The notes beneath the pieces were generated by a model. The model searched no databases, was not told the origin of the DNA, and saw nothing but the letters and a program-made list of their open reading frames with translations. A program made the position numbers and the translations under genes. Source: JBEKLJ01 sp050010255 (GTDB taxonomy: Bacteria; Acidobacteriota; Terriglobia; Bryobacterales; Bryobacteraceae). From it: DNA of 5,233 bases. Shown here piece after piece: positions 1-5,233 of this stretch. Location of the stretch: contig JBEKLJ010000225.1 of NCBI GenBank assembly GCA_050010255.1, positions 1 to 5,233 of the forward strand, in the 5' to 3' direction. Each line of letters begins with the position of its first letter. The stretch's first letter is position 1.

Positions 1-305
1 TTGTAAAGGCCCTGCACCGAGGCCTGCCCGCGCGCGCAGAGGCCGCCGCCGTTGACCGGGTGTCCGGGGTTGCCCTCCACCTTGTGCACGCGCCCTTCGC
101 GCACCCGCGCCTCCAGGCCGCACCCGGCCGGGCACTCGCGACAGGTGGTGCGATACCAGAGCGCGTGCCCCCGCACCATTTCCTCCGGCGGCACCACGTA
201 TTCGGTGAGCGTATCCGGCGCCGTTTTTCGAGTGCAGCCGGCGAGGCCAGCGGCGCCGCCGATGCCGAGGATTCTCAGGAAATCACGCCGGTTCGTGTCG
301 CTCAT
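1..305 (-). CDS. Tat-exported molybdopterin oxidoreductase-family protein (N-terminal 101 aa only)
   Basis: Start of a CISM/DMSO-reductase-family catalytic-type subunit; the rest lies past position 1. The N-terminus MSDTNRRDFLRILGIGG is a twin-arginine signal, followed by a lipobox-like LAGC (21-24), so the product is probably exported folded and may be lipid-anchored. After a linker comes the family's N-terminal [4Fe-4S] motif: C55, C58, C62 and C90 with spacing CX2CX3CX27C, ending in LCARGQ, and the usual G.V.KVEGNP..P.N.G between them. The ATG at 305 follows AGGTGAGG and sits 6 bases after the pentaheme cytochrome stop. Next to an ActA-like cytochrome it could be ActB, but the ActB N-domain as I recall lacks cofactors, while this copy keeps all four cysteines. 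PsrA-like, Qrc-like or true Mo-enzyme alternatives remain open because substrate and cofactor residues lie outside the window. Confidence 0.88.
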   Translation of the reverse strand, partial: MSDTNRRDFLRILGIGGAAGLAGCTRKTAPDTLTEYVVPPEEMVRGHALWYRTTCRECPAGCGLEARVREGRVHKVEGNPGHPVNGGGLCARGQASVQGLY

Positions 306-311
306 CGCGCC

Positions 312-788
312 TCACCTGTGGCACACGTAGCAATCCGTGGATGCCGCCTTCTGCCGGTGGCAGGACACGCACCGGTCCATGTCCAACGGGCGGACCAGCC
401 GCACCTGGGTCATGGTTTCCACCGGCCCGTGGCATTCCTGGCAGCTAAGGCCGCGCTGGATGTGCGGGCTGTGGTCGAAGAACACAAAGTCGGGCTCTTG
501 GACCACCCGCGTCCAGGGAATCGGAGTGCCGCGGTCGAAGTAGCCCCGCAGCCGCACGATCTCCGGCTTGGCGACGGCGGCCATGCGGTGGCATCCCATA
601 CAGAGCTGAACGGACGGAATTCCTGCCACGGTCGAGCGGCGCGCACCCGAGTGGCAGTAGAGGCACGGGAGCTTGTACAGGCCGGCGTGGACCTGGTGAC
701 TGAAGGCAATCGGCTGGGCCGGCTGGTCCACCCTCGCCACGCCGAGCAAAATCAGCGCGGGCAGCAAGAGGAGACTGCCGCGGATCAT
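312..788 (-). CDS. Exported pentaheme cytochrome c, ActA-like (Alternative Complex III family)
   Basis: Periplasmic multiheme cytochrome, likely the electron-relay subunit of an Alternative Complex III-like or related Mo/Fe-S quinol oxidoreductase. The 158 residues begin with a hydrophobic signal or anchor (about 4-19, LLLLPALILLG) and carry five CXXCH motifs at 42-46, 63-67, 116-120, 140-144 and 153-157. Extra histidines suited to bis-His ligation lie in FSHQVHAG (29-36) and FDHSPH (104-109). The pattern of FSH..H before heme 1, AGIP and CMGCH, then P-I-W, FDHSPH, QECHG and CVSCHR is what I recall of ActA and related cytochrome c7/c3-like proteins. The protein ends one residue after the fifth heme motif. 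The ATG at 788 is preferred over an earlier in-frame start at 836 because it follows GGAGGTGA, overlaps the upstream stop (ATGA) and begins directly with the signal sequence. The stop lies 6 bases before the molybdopterin-family gene. Confidence 0.88.
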   Translation of the reverse strand: MIRGSLLLLPALILLGVARVDQPAQPIAFSHQVHAGLYKLPCLYCHSGARRSTVAGIPSVQLCMGCHRMAAVAKPEIVRLRGYFDRGTPIPWTRVVQEPDFVFFDHSPHIQRGLSCQECHGPVETMTQVRLVRPLDMDRCVSCHRQKAASTDCYVCHR

Positions 789-1465
789 TTCTTCACCTCC
801 GACGCCGGCGGTGCCAGAAGCCGCTGGGCGGTCCACGGTCCCTGCCCGCCGGTTTGCGCCCGGATCTTCCCAACCAGTTCCGGTGTAACCGGGCCCGCCC
901 GGTTGCCGAACGACGAGCGGGCATAGGTGAGAACGGCGGCGACATTGGCGTCGCTCAACTGGCCGCTGAGCGCAGGCATTTGGCCCTCAATGGCGCTGCC
1001 GCGGGCCGTGATCGGGCCGCTCAGACCGTTGAGCAGGATACGCACGGGGAGCGACGGATCCCCGGTGAGCCATTCCGAGCCGGCCAGCGGCGGATAGCGC
1101 CCCTCGACACCGGCGCCTCCCGCCTGATGGCAGGGCATGCAGATCCCGGCGAAGATGGCGTCCCCGGGGAGCGCGGATTCCGCGGCAGCCTGCGCCGCTC
1201 CTCCGGGCGAAACCTTCTGGTACAGCTCGTCCGGATCGGCGGAGAATGTGCCGCTGTAACGGCCCAGGTAGAAGCCCATGGCGAAGACCGTCACCACCGA
1301 AATCGCCCAGACCCACCACGGCGCAGGCTCGAGACCTTCCACCGGCTCCGGCTTTTCCGCCTCCAGAATGGCGCGATGGATCTGGAGCACCTCGGGCGAT
1401 TCCGGTTCGCCCAGCAGCGGCGGAAGCGGCACGGGCAGGGGCCGCGCTTCGGGTGGATCGCTCAT
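785..1465 (-). CDS. Membrane-anchored monoheme cytochrome c, CcoP-like position
   Basis: Probable third subunit of the oxidase, or an electron carrier docked to it. The 226 residues begin with a Pro- and Glu-rich, probably cytoplasmic stretch (1-48), followed by one transmembrane helix (about 50-68, WWVWAISVVTVFAMGFYLGRY), similar in style to the FixP/CcoP N-terminal anchor. A linker (70-98) leads to a class I cytochrome c domain with CMPCH (109-113) and likely axial ligand M163 in GQMPAL. A tail of about 40 residues after the domain shows no motif. Standard CcoP has two CXXCH motifs and roughly 300 residues; only one is present here, so I do not assign the symbol. The ATG at 1465 overlaps the ccoO stop; its TGA overlaps the pentaheme gene's ATG at 788. 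It could instead be a donor cytochrome linking the oxidase to the downstream ActA-like complex. Confidence 0.85.
   Translation of the reverse strand: MSDPPEARPLPVPLPPLLGEPESPEVLQIHRAILEAEKPEPVEGLEPAPWWVWAISVVTVFAMGFYLGRYSGTFSADPDELYQKVSPGGAAQAAAESALPGDAIFAGICMPCHQAGGAGVEGRYPPLAGSEWLTGDPSLPVRILLNGLSGPITARGSAIEGQMPALSGQLSDANVAAVLTYARSSFGNRAGPVTPELVGKIRAQTGGQGPWTAQRLLAPPASEVKK
793..800 (-). promoter_or_regulatory. Ribosome binding site of the pentaheme cytochrome gene
   Basis: GGAGGTGA on the minus strand, four bases before the ATG at 788. It is the strongest Shine-Dalgarno sequence in the window and decides the start at 788 rather than the in-frame upstream codon at 836. It is embedded in the last codons of the preceding cytochrome gene. 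Confidence 0.8.
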
Positions 1466-2055
1466 CGCGGCCTGGTCCTCTCGAGGGGGTAGGTGTGGTT
1501 CATCCCGAGGAGGTACTCGCAGAGGTCCAGCGCCTCGCGCGTGGCGACGACCGAGACGCCGGGGCGGCGCAGCGGCGCCGGGACGGCAACCACCACATCC
1601 TCAGGGTCCGTGCTCGTCTTCTCCGCGAACAGCCATGGGAATCGCGGCATGATCGACTGCGCGACCGCGGAGCGCGGATCGTAGAGGTGGGCGAGGTGCC
1701 AGTCGCGGCTCGGTTGCCGCGCGCCGATGTTGAACAAGTCGGGCCCAATGCGCGCGGTGCCGAGCAGGTGCGGGCGGTCGTAGACGTAGTCGCCCGGAAC
1801 CGACGGCCGCCCCCAGAGCCGCCTCTGGTCGGCGCCGAAACCCTCCGGCCGGGTCTGTTGCGAGTGGCAGTACACGCATCCTTCGCGCATGTAGATCTCC
1901 CGGCCGTGGGCCTGCGGAAAGGTGTATGGGCGCAGCCCCGGCTGAGGCGGCACCGCCGCCAGTTGGACGCCAGGAACGCCTACCAGCGCCGCCCAGCCCA
2001 GGAAAAGTGCCGCCAGCAGGCCCGCAAAGAACATCCACAGGCGGATGTACATCAT
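1462..2055 (-). CDS. ccoO: cbb3-type oxidase monoheme cytochrome c subunit II (CcoO)
   Basis: Membrane-anchored cytochrome c that passes electrons to the CcoN heme b. The 197-residue product starts with one transmembrane anchor (about 5-29), followed by a periplasmic domain with heme motif CVYCHSQQ (60-67). Next come the CcoO-type blocks VYDRPHLLGTARIGPDL (91-107) and DWHLAHLYDPRS (118-129), and the likely axial methionine M136 in SIMPRFPWLF. A weaker segment around 147-172 precedes the C-terminal helix. It is at the short end for the family (about 200-240). The ATG at 2055 overlaps the ccoN TGA (ATGA) and directly precedes the anchor; a second ATG follows at once. The open frame extends far upstream, but that part is antisense-free shadow of ccoN in another frame. 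The stop overlaps the next gene's ATG at 1465. Identification is secure from the motifs and the neighbour. Confidence 0.94.
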   Translation of the reverse strand: MMYIRLWMFFAGLLAALFLGWAALVGVPGVQLAAVPPQPGLRPYTFPQAHGREIYMREGCVYCHSQQTRPEGFGADQRRLWGRPSVPGDYVYDRPHLLGTARIGPDLFNIGARQPSRDWHLAHLYDPRSAVAQSIMPRFPWLFAEKTSTDPEDVVVAVPAPLRRPGVSVVATREALDLCEYLLGMNHTYPLERTRPR

Positions 2056-3464
2056 TGGCCCACCCCCTGCGCATTCGCCGCGGCGCGCCGCCCGCCGCGA
2101 TACAGGATCATCGCGAACAGAACGGCGAAGATGACGTGCCCAATCCCCATCAGCGCCCCGCCCAGGCTTCGCAGCACCAGGTAGGGGCGTGTGATCGCCA
2201 CCACATCGGCGAACGGTTTGGCGGCGTTGTTCATCCCCGCGCCCTGGAAGAACCCTGCCGTGCACATCGCGACGACGTACAACAAGACGCCGAGCGCGGC
2301 CAGCCAGAAGTGGGCCGTGATGAGCTTCCGAGCGGGCCAGTAGCTGCGCGCCAGCCGCGGCGTGATGTAATACATTGCGCCGAACAGGATCATGGTCAGA
2401 AACGCGTACACGCCCAGGTGCGCGTGGCCGATGGTGTAGTGCGTGAAATGCACCGTCTCCTGCATCGACCGCAGCGCCTCGGCCGACCCCTGGAAACTCA
2501 CCGCGGTGTAACTCATCGCGCCGAACACGACGAACCGCAGGGTCATGTCGCTCTTGAGCATGCGGAAGTGGCCGACGGTGGTGAGGTGGTGGTTCACGGC
2601 CACCGCAAGCACGGGGATCACCATGAGCACGCTCGCGATGATCGAAATCGTCTGGAGCCAGGCCGGCAACGGGCCGCCGACCAGGTGATGAATGCCGTTC
2701 CAGTTGTAAAACAGGGCAAACGTCCAGAACCCGAGCATCGACAGGTAATAGCTGTAGATGGGCCGCCCGATCACCTTGGGGATCATGTAATACGCCAGCG
2801 CCAGCCCCACCGGCGTAAACCACACCGCCAGCGCGTTGTGGGCGTACCACCAGTTCACCGCCCCGTGCAGCACGCCCGAGTAAATGGGCAGGTTCGCGAT
2901 CACGTAGAGGACCGGGAACCAGACCACCGTCGCGACGATGTACCAGAGGCTGACGTAGAGGTACGGGACCGTGCGCTTCTGAAACGTCCGCAGAATGGAC
3001 GCGCCGAACAGTACGAACGCGGCCGCGATCATCCCCGCCGCCGGCAGGGGATACTCCAGCCACTCCACGCTCTGGCTGAAGCCGAATAGCACCGCTCCGG
3101 TGCCGTACAGGAGTCCGATGTTCCAGAGAATCACGGATCCGATGAGCAGGCCACGCCACTGCACAACCACCTGGCACAACCGCGACGTCAGCCAGACGAA
3201 GCAGCCGGCGCCCGCCAGCGACGCCCAGCCGTAAACCACCGTGTCCAGATGCGCCGGGCGCACGCGGCCGAAGGTCAGCCAGGGGACCGAGGCCAGCCAG
3301 TCCGGAGCATGCAGCTTGAGGGACGAGATCAGGCCGAGCGCCGTGCCCGCGAGCAGCCAGAGAACGCCGGCGCCGAAATAGAGCAGGACAGGAAGCCGGG
3401 CCCGGCGATCCATTTCTTCCCGAAGCGCGTTCAGCTCGGGTGCGGGCAGGGCCGCGGCGCTCAC
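2052..3464 (-). CDS. ccoN: cbb3-type cytochrome c oxidase catalytic subunit I (CcoN)
   Basis: Catalytic subunit of a C-family heme-copper oxygen reductase, reducing O2 to water at the heme b3-CuB site in the cytoplasmic membrane, usually with high oxygen affinity. The 470 residues contain about 12 hydrophobic helices. Expected ligands are all present: H72 (RPAH) and H349 for low-spin heme b, H347 (TIGHAH) for heme b3, H209 (WWYAHN) and H259-H260 for CuB. Y253, six residues before the HH pair (YNWNGIHH), matches the cross-linked active-site tyrosine of this family, which separates it from NO reductases. The GTG at 3464 is chosen for its GGGAGG six bases upstream and its GTGA overlap with the ccoS stop. 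Its own TGA overlaps the ccoO ATG. Oddities: the segment usually reading FEGP is FQGS (324-327) and the heme region reads GHAHLGVYAF rather than GHVHSGALGW, so this is a divergent CcoN. Confidence 0.96.
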   Translation of the reverse strand: MSAAALPAPELNALREEMDRRARLPVLLYFGAGVLWLLAGTALGLISSLKLHAPDWLASVPWLTFGRVRPAHLDTVVYGWASLAGAGCFVWLTSRLCQVVVQWRGLLIGSVILWNIGLLYGTGAVLFGFSQSVEWLEYPLPAAGMIAAAFVLFGASILRTFQKRTVPYLYVSLWYIVATVVWFPVLYVIANLPIYSGVLHGAVNWWYAHNALAVWFTPVGLALAYYMIPKVIGRPIYSYYLSMLGFWTFALFYNWNGIHHLVGGPLPAWLQTISIIASVLMVIPVLAVAVNHHLTTVGHFRMLKSDMTLRFVVFGAMSYTAVSFQGSAEALRSMQETVHFTHYTIGHAHLGVYAFLTMILFGAMYYITPRLARSYWPARKLITAHFWLAALGVLLYVVAMCTAGFFQGAGMNNAAKPFADVVAITRPYLVLRSLGGALMGIGHVIFAVLFAMILYRGGRRAAANAQGVGQ

Positions 3465-3634
3465 AGGCTGCCTCCCGGGTTCTCGCGGTCCTCCGGATCC
3501 GGCCAGCGCGCGGCGTTTGCGGCGGCAGGATCGAAATGGCCGTTGCGGACGGCCCAGACGAACAACGCCAGGGCAGCCGACGCGCCAAGGACCGCCACCA
3601 CGACCAGAAACAGCACCTGCGGAGGAATCGTCAA
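3461..3634 (-). CDS. ccoS: cbb3 oxidase assembly protein CcoS (57 aa, TTG start)
   Basis: Small single-span membrane protein of the CcoS family, which is needed for maturation of cbb3 oxidases, probably cofactor insertion together with CcoI. The protein has a short N-terminus (MTIPPQ), one hydrophobic helix at about residues 7-28, then FVWAVRNGHFDP (25-36), which matches the family hallmark of an F-W-A-x-x-x-G-x-F-D block after the helix, and a short acidic, Pro-rich cytoplasmic tail. Length is typical for the family (about 50-70). I chose the TTG at 3634 because a GGAGG lies 8 bases upstream and no ATG or GTG occurs earlier in the frame, which runs back to the ATPase stop. The only later alternative is GTG at residue 7, which would trim the N-terminus. 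Its TGA overlaps the ccoN GTG by four bases, so ccoN translation is probably coupled to it. It is easily missed by automatic callers because it is short and lacks ATG. Confidence 0.85.
   Translation of the reverse strand: MTIPPQVLFLVVVAVLGASAALALFVWAVRNGHFDPAAANAARWPDPEDRENPGGSL
3471..3476 (-). promoter_or_regulatory. Ribosome binding site of ccoN
   Basis: GGGAGG on the minus strand, six bases before the GTG at 3464 and inside the end of ccoS. It supports the GTG start, and its position inside the upstream gene fits translational coupling. Confidence 0.75.
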
Positions 3635-3642
3635 GGGCCCGG

Positions 3643-3647
3643 CCTCC
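3643..3647 (-). promoter_or_regulatory. Ribosome binding site of ccoS
   Basis: GGAGG on the minus strand, 8 bases before the TTG at 3634. This perfect Shine-Dalgarno match in the 33-base gap after the ATPase stop is the main reason for accepting TTG as the start codon. The rest of the gap shows no clear hairpin or promoter. Confidence 0.75.
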
Positions 3648-3667
3648 AGGGGACTACCGAGATCTGG

Positions 3668-5233
3668 TTAACCCTCTTTATACGGCGGGCTGCCCCTCTT
3701 GGGCAAGCGGCCGGCGCGCGCGGAATTCGCGAGGACCACGGCGCTGCTTGCCAGCATGAGCGCCGCGGCCCAAACTGGCCGCAGACGGCCCGCGGCGGCC
3801 AGGGCAATCGCGATGGAGTTGTAGCCGAAGGCCCAGGCGAGGTTTTGGAACGCGATGCGTCGCGCGCGGCGGGCGAGGCGCAAGAGTTCCGGCAGCTTCC
3901 ACAAACCGCCCTCAACGAAAAAGACCTCGGCCGTCTCTCGCGCCAGGTCCGCGCCGTTCGAGACGGCGATGCCGATTTCGGCGGCCGCAAGCGCCGGCGC
4001 ATCATTCAGGCCGTCGCCGACCATCGCCACGCGCCTGCCCCGTGCGCGCAGCGCGCGGATGCGATCGACTTTCTGCTCGGGCAGCAGCACCCCTTCGGCG
4101 TGCGCGATGCGGAGTCCGCGCGCCACGGCCTCGACGACAGAGGGGCGGTCGCCGCTCAGCAGCAGCGTATCGATCCGCAAGGCCCGGCACTCCGCGATCC
4201 ATTCGGCCGCTTGGGGCAAGACAGGATCGTGCACAAGCAAGACTCCCGCCAGACGGCCGTCTATGGCGCAGCAGACGACACTCTCTCCGATGCCGGGCAG
4301 CGTGGCGAGGTCTGGAGCGCCTTTCAACTGCCCGCCCACCCAGACGGGACTCCCCAACAAAATGGTGGAGCCGTCCTCGGCGGTCGCGCGAACGCCCCGG
4401 CCGGCGAGGACCTCCACGCGCTCGGGGCGGGGCCTTGCGCCGGCATTCCCGGACTCGAGCGACGAGATTGCAGCCGAAACCGGATGGACCGAGCCCGACG
4501 CCGCGATCGCCGCGGCTGCGAGCACCCGTGCGGCATCACTGCCCTCGCAAGGGACAATCCGGCGCACCTCGACGCGGCCGCGCGTGAGCGTGCCGGTCTT
4601 GTCAAAGGCGATCGTGTCGACAGCGGCGAGCCGCTCCAGCGCCTCCGGCGACCGCACGATGACGCCACGCCTCGCCGCGGCTGCCAGGGCGAACGCGTTG
4701 ACCACCGGCATGGCGAGCCCGAGCGCGCAAGGGCACGCAACGACGAGCACGGACAGGGCGATCATCGCGGCTTTCACGGGACCCAGGAACCACCAGAATG
4801 CCCCCGCGCCGGCGGCGACGGCCAGGGTCAGTGGCACAAACCATCCCGCCGCCCGATCGGCTGCGCGTTCCAGCGGGCTGCGCAGCGCTTGCGCCTCCTC
4901 GACCGATCGAATGATGCGGGCCAGCAAAGACGAGGACCCGGCTTGCGCTTCGATTTCGAGAACTCCGTCCATGCAAATTGCGCCGGCGTGGACGCGGCCG
5001 CCCGGTTCGCAGGCGGCCGGCAGCGGCTCGCCCGTCAGCATCGAGGCGTCGACGGAGGCCATGCCCCGGACCACGGCGCCGTCCACCGGAATCCGTTCTC
5101 CGGCGCGCACCTCGACTCGCTCGCCTGCGCTGACCGATCCGGCTTCTGCGCTCTGCCAGGCGCCATCACGCCAAACGCGCGCCGTCGGCGGCTGCAGCTC
5201 CGCGAGATGTTGCAGGGTGCGGCGACGTTTCAG
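3668..5233 (-). CDS. ccoI: Copper-translocating P1B-type ATPase, CcoI/FixI-like (N-terminus outside window)
   Basis: Integral membrane ATPase that exports Cu(I) across the cytoplasmic membrane; next to oxidase genes it probably supplies copper for CuB of the cbb3 oxidase. The reading frame is open to the window edge, leaving 521 visible residues. In order they show the actuator domain with TGEP (67-70), a membrane pair, the CPC metal site (167-169), phosphorylation motif DKTGT (211-215), the nucleotide-domain HP pair (250-251, in SVHP), GDGLND (406-411), then C-terminal helices with YN (471-472) and MLASS (493-497). CPC, YN and MxxSS are the Cu(I) (P1B-1) signature. Any heavy-metal-binding domain and the first helices lie beyond 5233. 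The gene stops with TAA 33 bases before ccoS. The family is nearly certain; CcoI rather than a detoxifying CopA rests on the neighbouring ccoS and ccoN. The usual E before HP is V here, which I recall as acceptable in FixI-type pumps. Confidence 0.93.
   Translation of the reverse strand: MKRRRTLQHLAELQPPTARVWRDGAWQSAEAGSVSAGERVEVRAGERIPVDGAVVRGMASVDASMLTGEPLPAACEPGGRVHAGAICMDGVLEIEAQAGSSSLLARIIRSVEEAQALRSPLERAADRAAGWFVPLTLAVAAGAGAFWWFLGPVKAAMIALSVLVVACPCALGLAMPVVNAFALAAAARRGVIVRSPEALERLAAVDTIAFDKTGTLTRGRVEVRRIVPCEGSDAARVLAAAAIAASGSVHPVSAAISSLESGNAGARPRPERVEVLAGRGVRATAEDGSTILLGSPVWVGGQLKGAPDLATLPGIGESVVCCAIDGRLAGVLLVHDPVLPQAAEWIAECRALRIDTLLLSGDRPSVVEAVARGLRIAHAEGVLLPEQKVDRIRALRARGRRVAMVGDGLNDAPALAAAEIGIAVSNGADLARETAEVFFVEGGLWKLPELLRLARRARRIAFQNLAWAFGYNSIAIALAAAGRLRPVWAAALMLASSAVVLANSARAGRLPKRGSPPYKEG

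Noticed and set aside
312..836. Upstream start for the pentaheme cytochrome at 836
   Set aside because: It would put 16 residues read from the preceding gene before the signal peptide, while the ATG at 788 has GGAGGTGA and an ATGA overlap.
60..926. 288-codon open frame on the plus strand
   Set aside because: Antisense to the pentaheme cytochrome and molybdopterin-family gene; low-complexity, Arg/His/Ala-rich product without domains. High GC makes long antisense frames common.
1246..2184. 312-codon open frame on the plus strand
   Set aside because: Antisense shadow of ccoO and the monoheme cytochrome; product shows only Arg/Ala/Pro bias and no recognisable motif.
1926..3089. 387-codon open frame on the plus strand
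   Set aside because: Antisense to ccoN; rich in His, Arg and Asp because it mirrors hydrophobic membrane codons. No domain or credible start context.
1462..3588. 708-codon minus-strand frame as a fusion protein upstream of CcoO
   Set aside because: The first two thirds is an out-of-frame reading of ccoN and ccoS. CcoO homology and its membrane anchor begin at the ATG at 2055, which overlaps the ccoN stop.
3635..3667. Possible promoter or terminator between the ATPase and ccoS
   Set aside because: Only 33 bases, with short palindromes (AGATCT, GGGCCC) but no stem-loop with a T-run and no convincing -35/-10 pair.
3668..5110. Start of the ATPase at the GTG at 5110
   Set aside because: The frame stays open to the window edge and the residues before it continue the actuator domain, so the true start lies beyond 5233.
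1..5233. Mobile elements, CRISPR arrays, tRNA/rRNA genes or tandem repeats
   Set aside because: None seen on reading; the window is almost entirely conserved respiratory coding sequence with uniform composition.

Overview
All recognisable genes in this GC-rich window lie on the minus strand, packed head to tail in what looks like one respiratory operon, transcribed from position 5233 towards position 1. In transcription order they are: a copper P-type ATPase missing its N-terminus (ccoI-like); a 57-residue CcoS-type assembly protein; the catalytic subunit of a cbb3-type (C-family heme-copper) oxidase (ccoN); its membrane-anchored monoheme cytochrome (ccoO); a second membrane-anchored monoheme cytochrome standing where ccoP would normally be; an exported pentaheme cytochrome resembling ActA of Alternative Complex III; and the first 101 codons of a Tat-exported molybdopterin-oxidoreductase-family protein with an intact four-cysteine iron-sulfur motif.

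Layout. 5233-3668 is the ATPase (copper supply). 3634-3461 is ccoS (TTG start, 33-base gap after the ATPase). 3464-2052 is ccoN (GTG start overlapping the ccoS stop). 2055-1462 is ccoO. 1465-785 is the monoheme cytochrome. 788-312 is the pentaheme cytochrome. 305-1 is the start of the molybdopterin-family gene. Four consecutive junctions are 4-base stop/start overlaps (GTGA or ATGA) and the last gap is 6 bases, so translation is probably coupled. No promoter or terminator is visible inside the window. There is no gene-free stretch longer than 33 bases.

How the genes fit together (inference). The ATPase and CcoS would supply copper and help mature the oxidase. CcoN carries heme b, heme b3 and CuB. 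CcoO and the second monoheme cytochrome deliver electrons to it. The pentaheme cytochrome and the molybdopterin-family protein look like the first subunits of an Alternative Complex III-like quinol oxidoreductase, or a related Mo/Fe-S module, that would feed the oxidase. The operon may therefore encode a quinol-to-oxygen chain, but the subunits that would settle this (ferredoxin-like, NrfD-like) lie past position 1.

Organism. High GC, a divergent cbb3 oxidase with a monoheme CcoP replacement, and linkage to an ActA-like cytochrome suggest a GC-rich, non-proteobacterial Gram-negative bacterium. The combination recalls Acidobacteriota, but this assignment is a weak inference.
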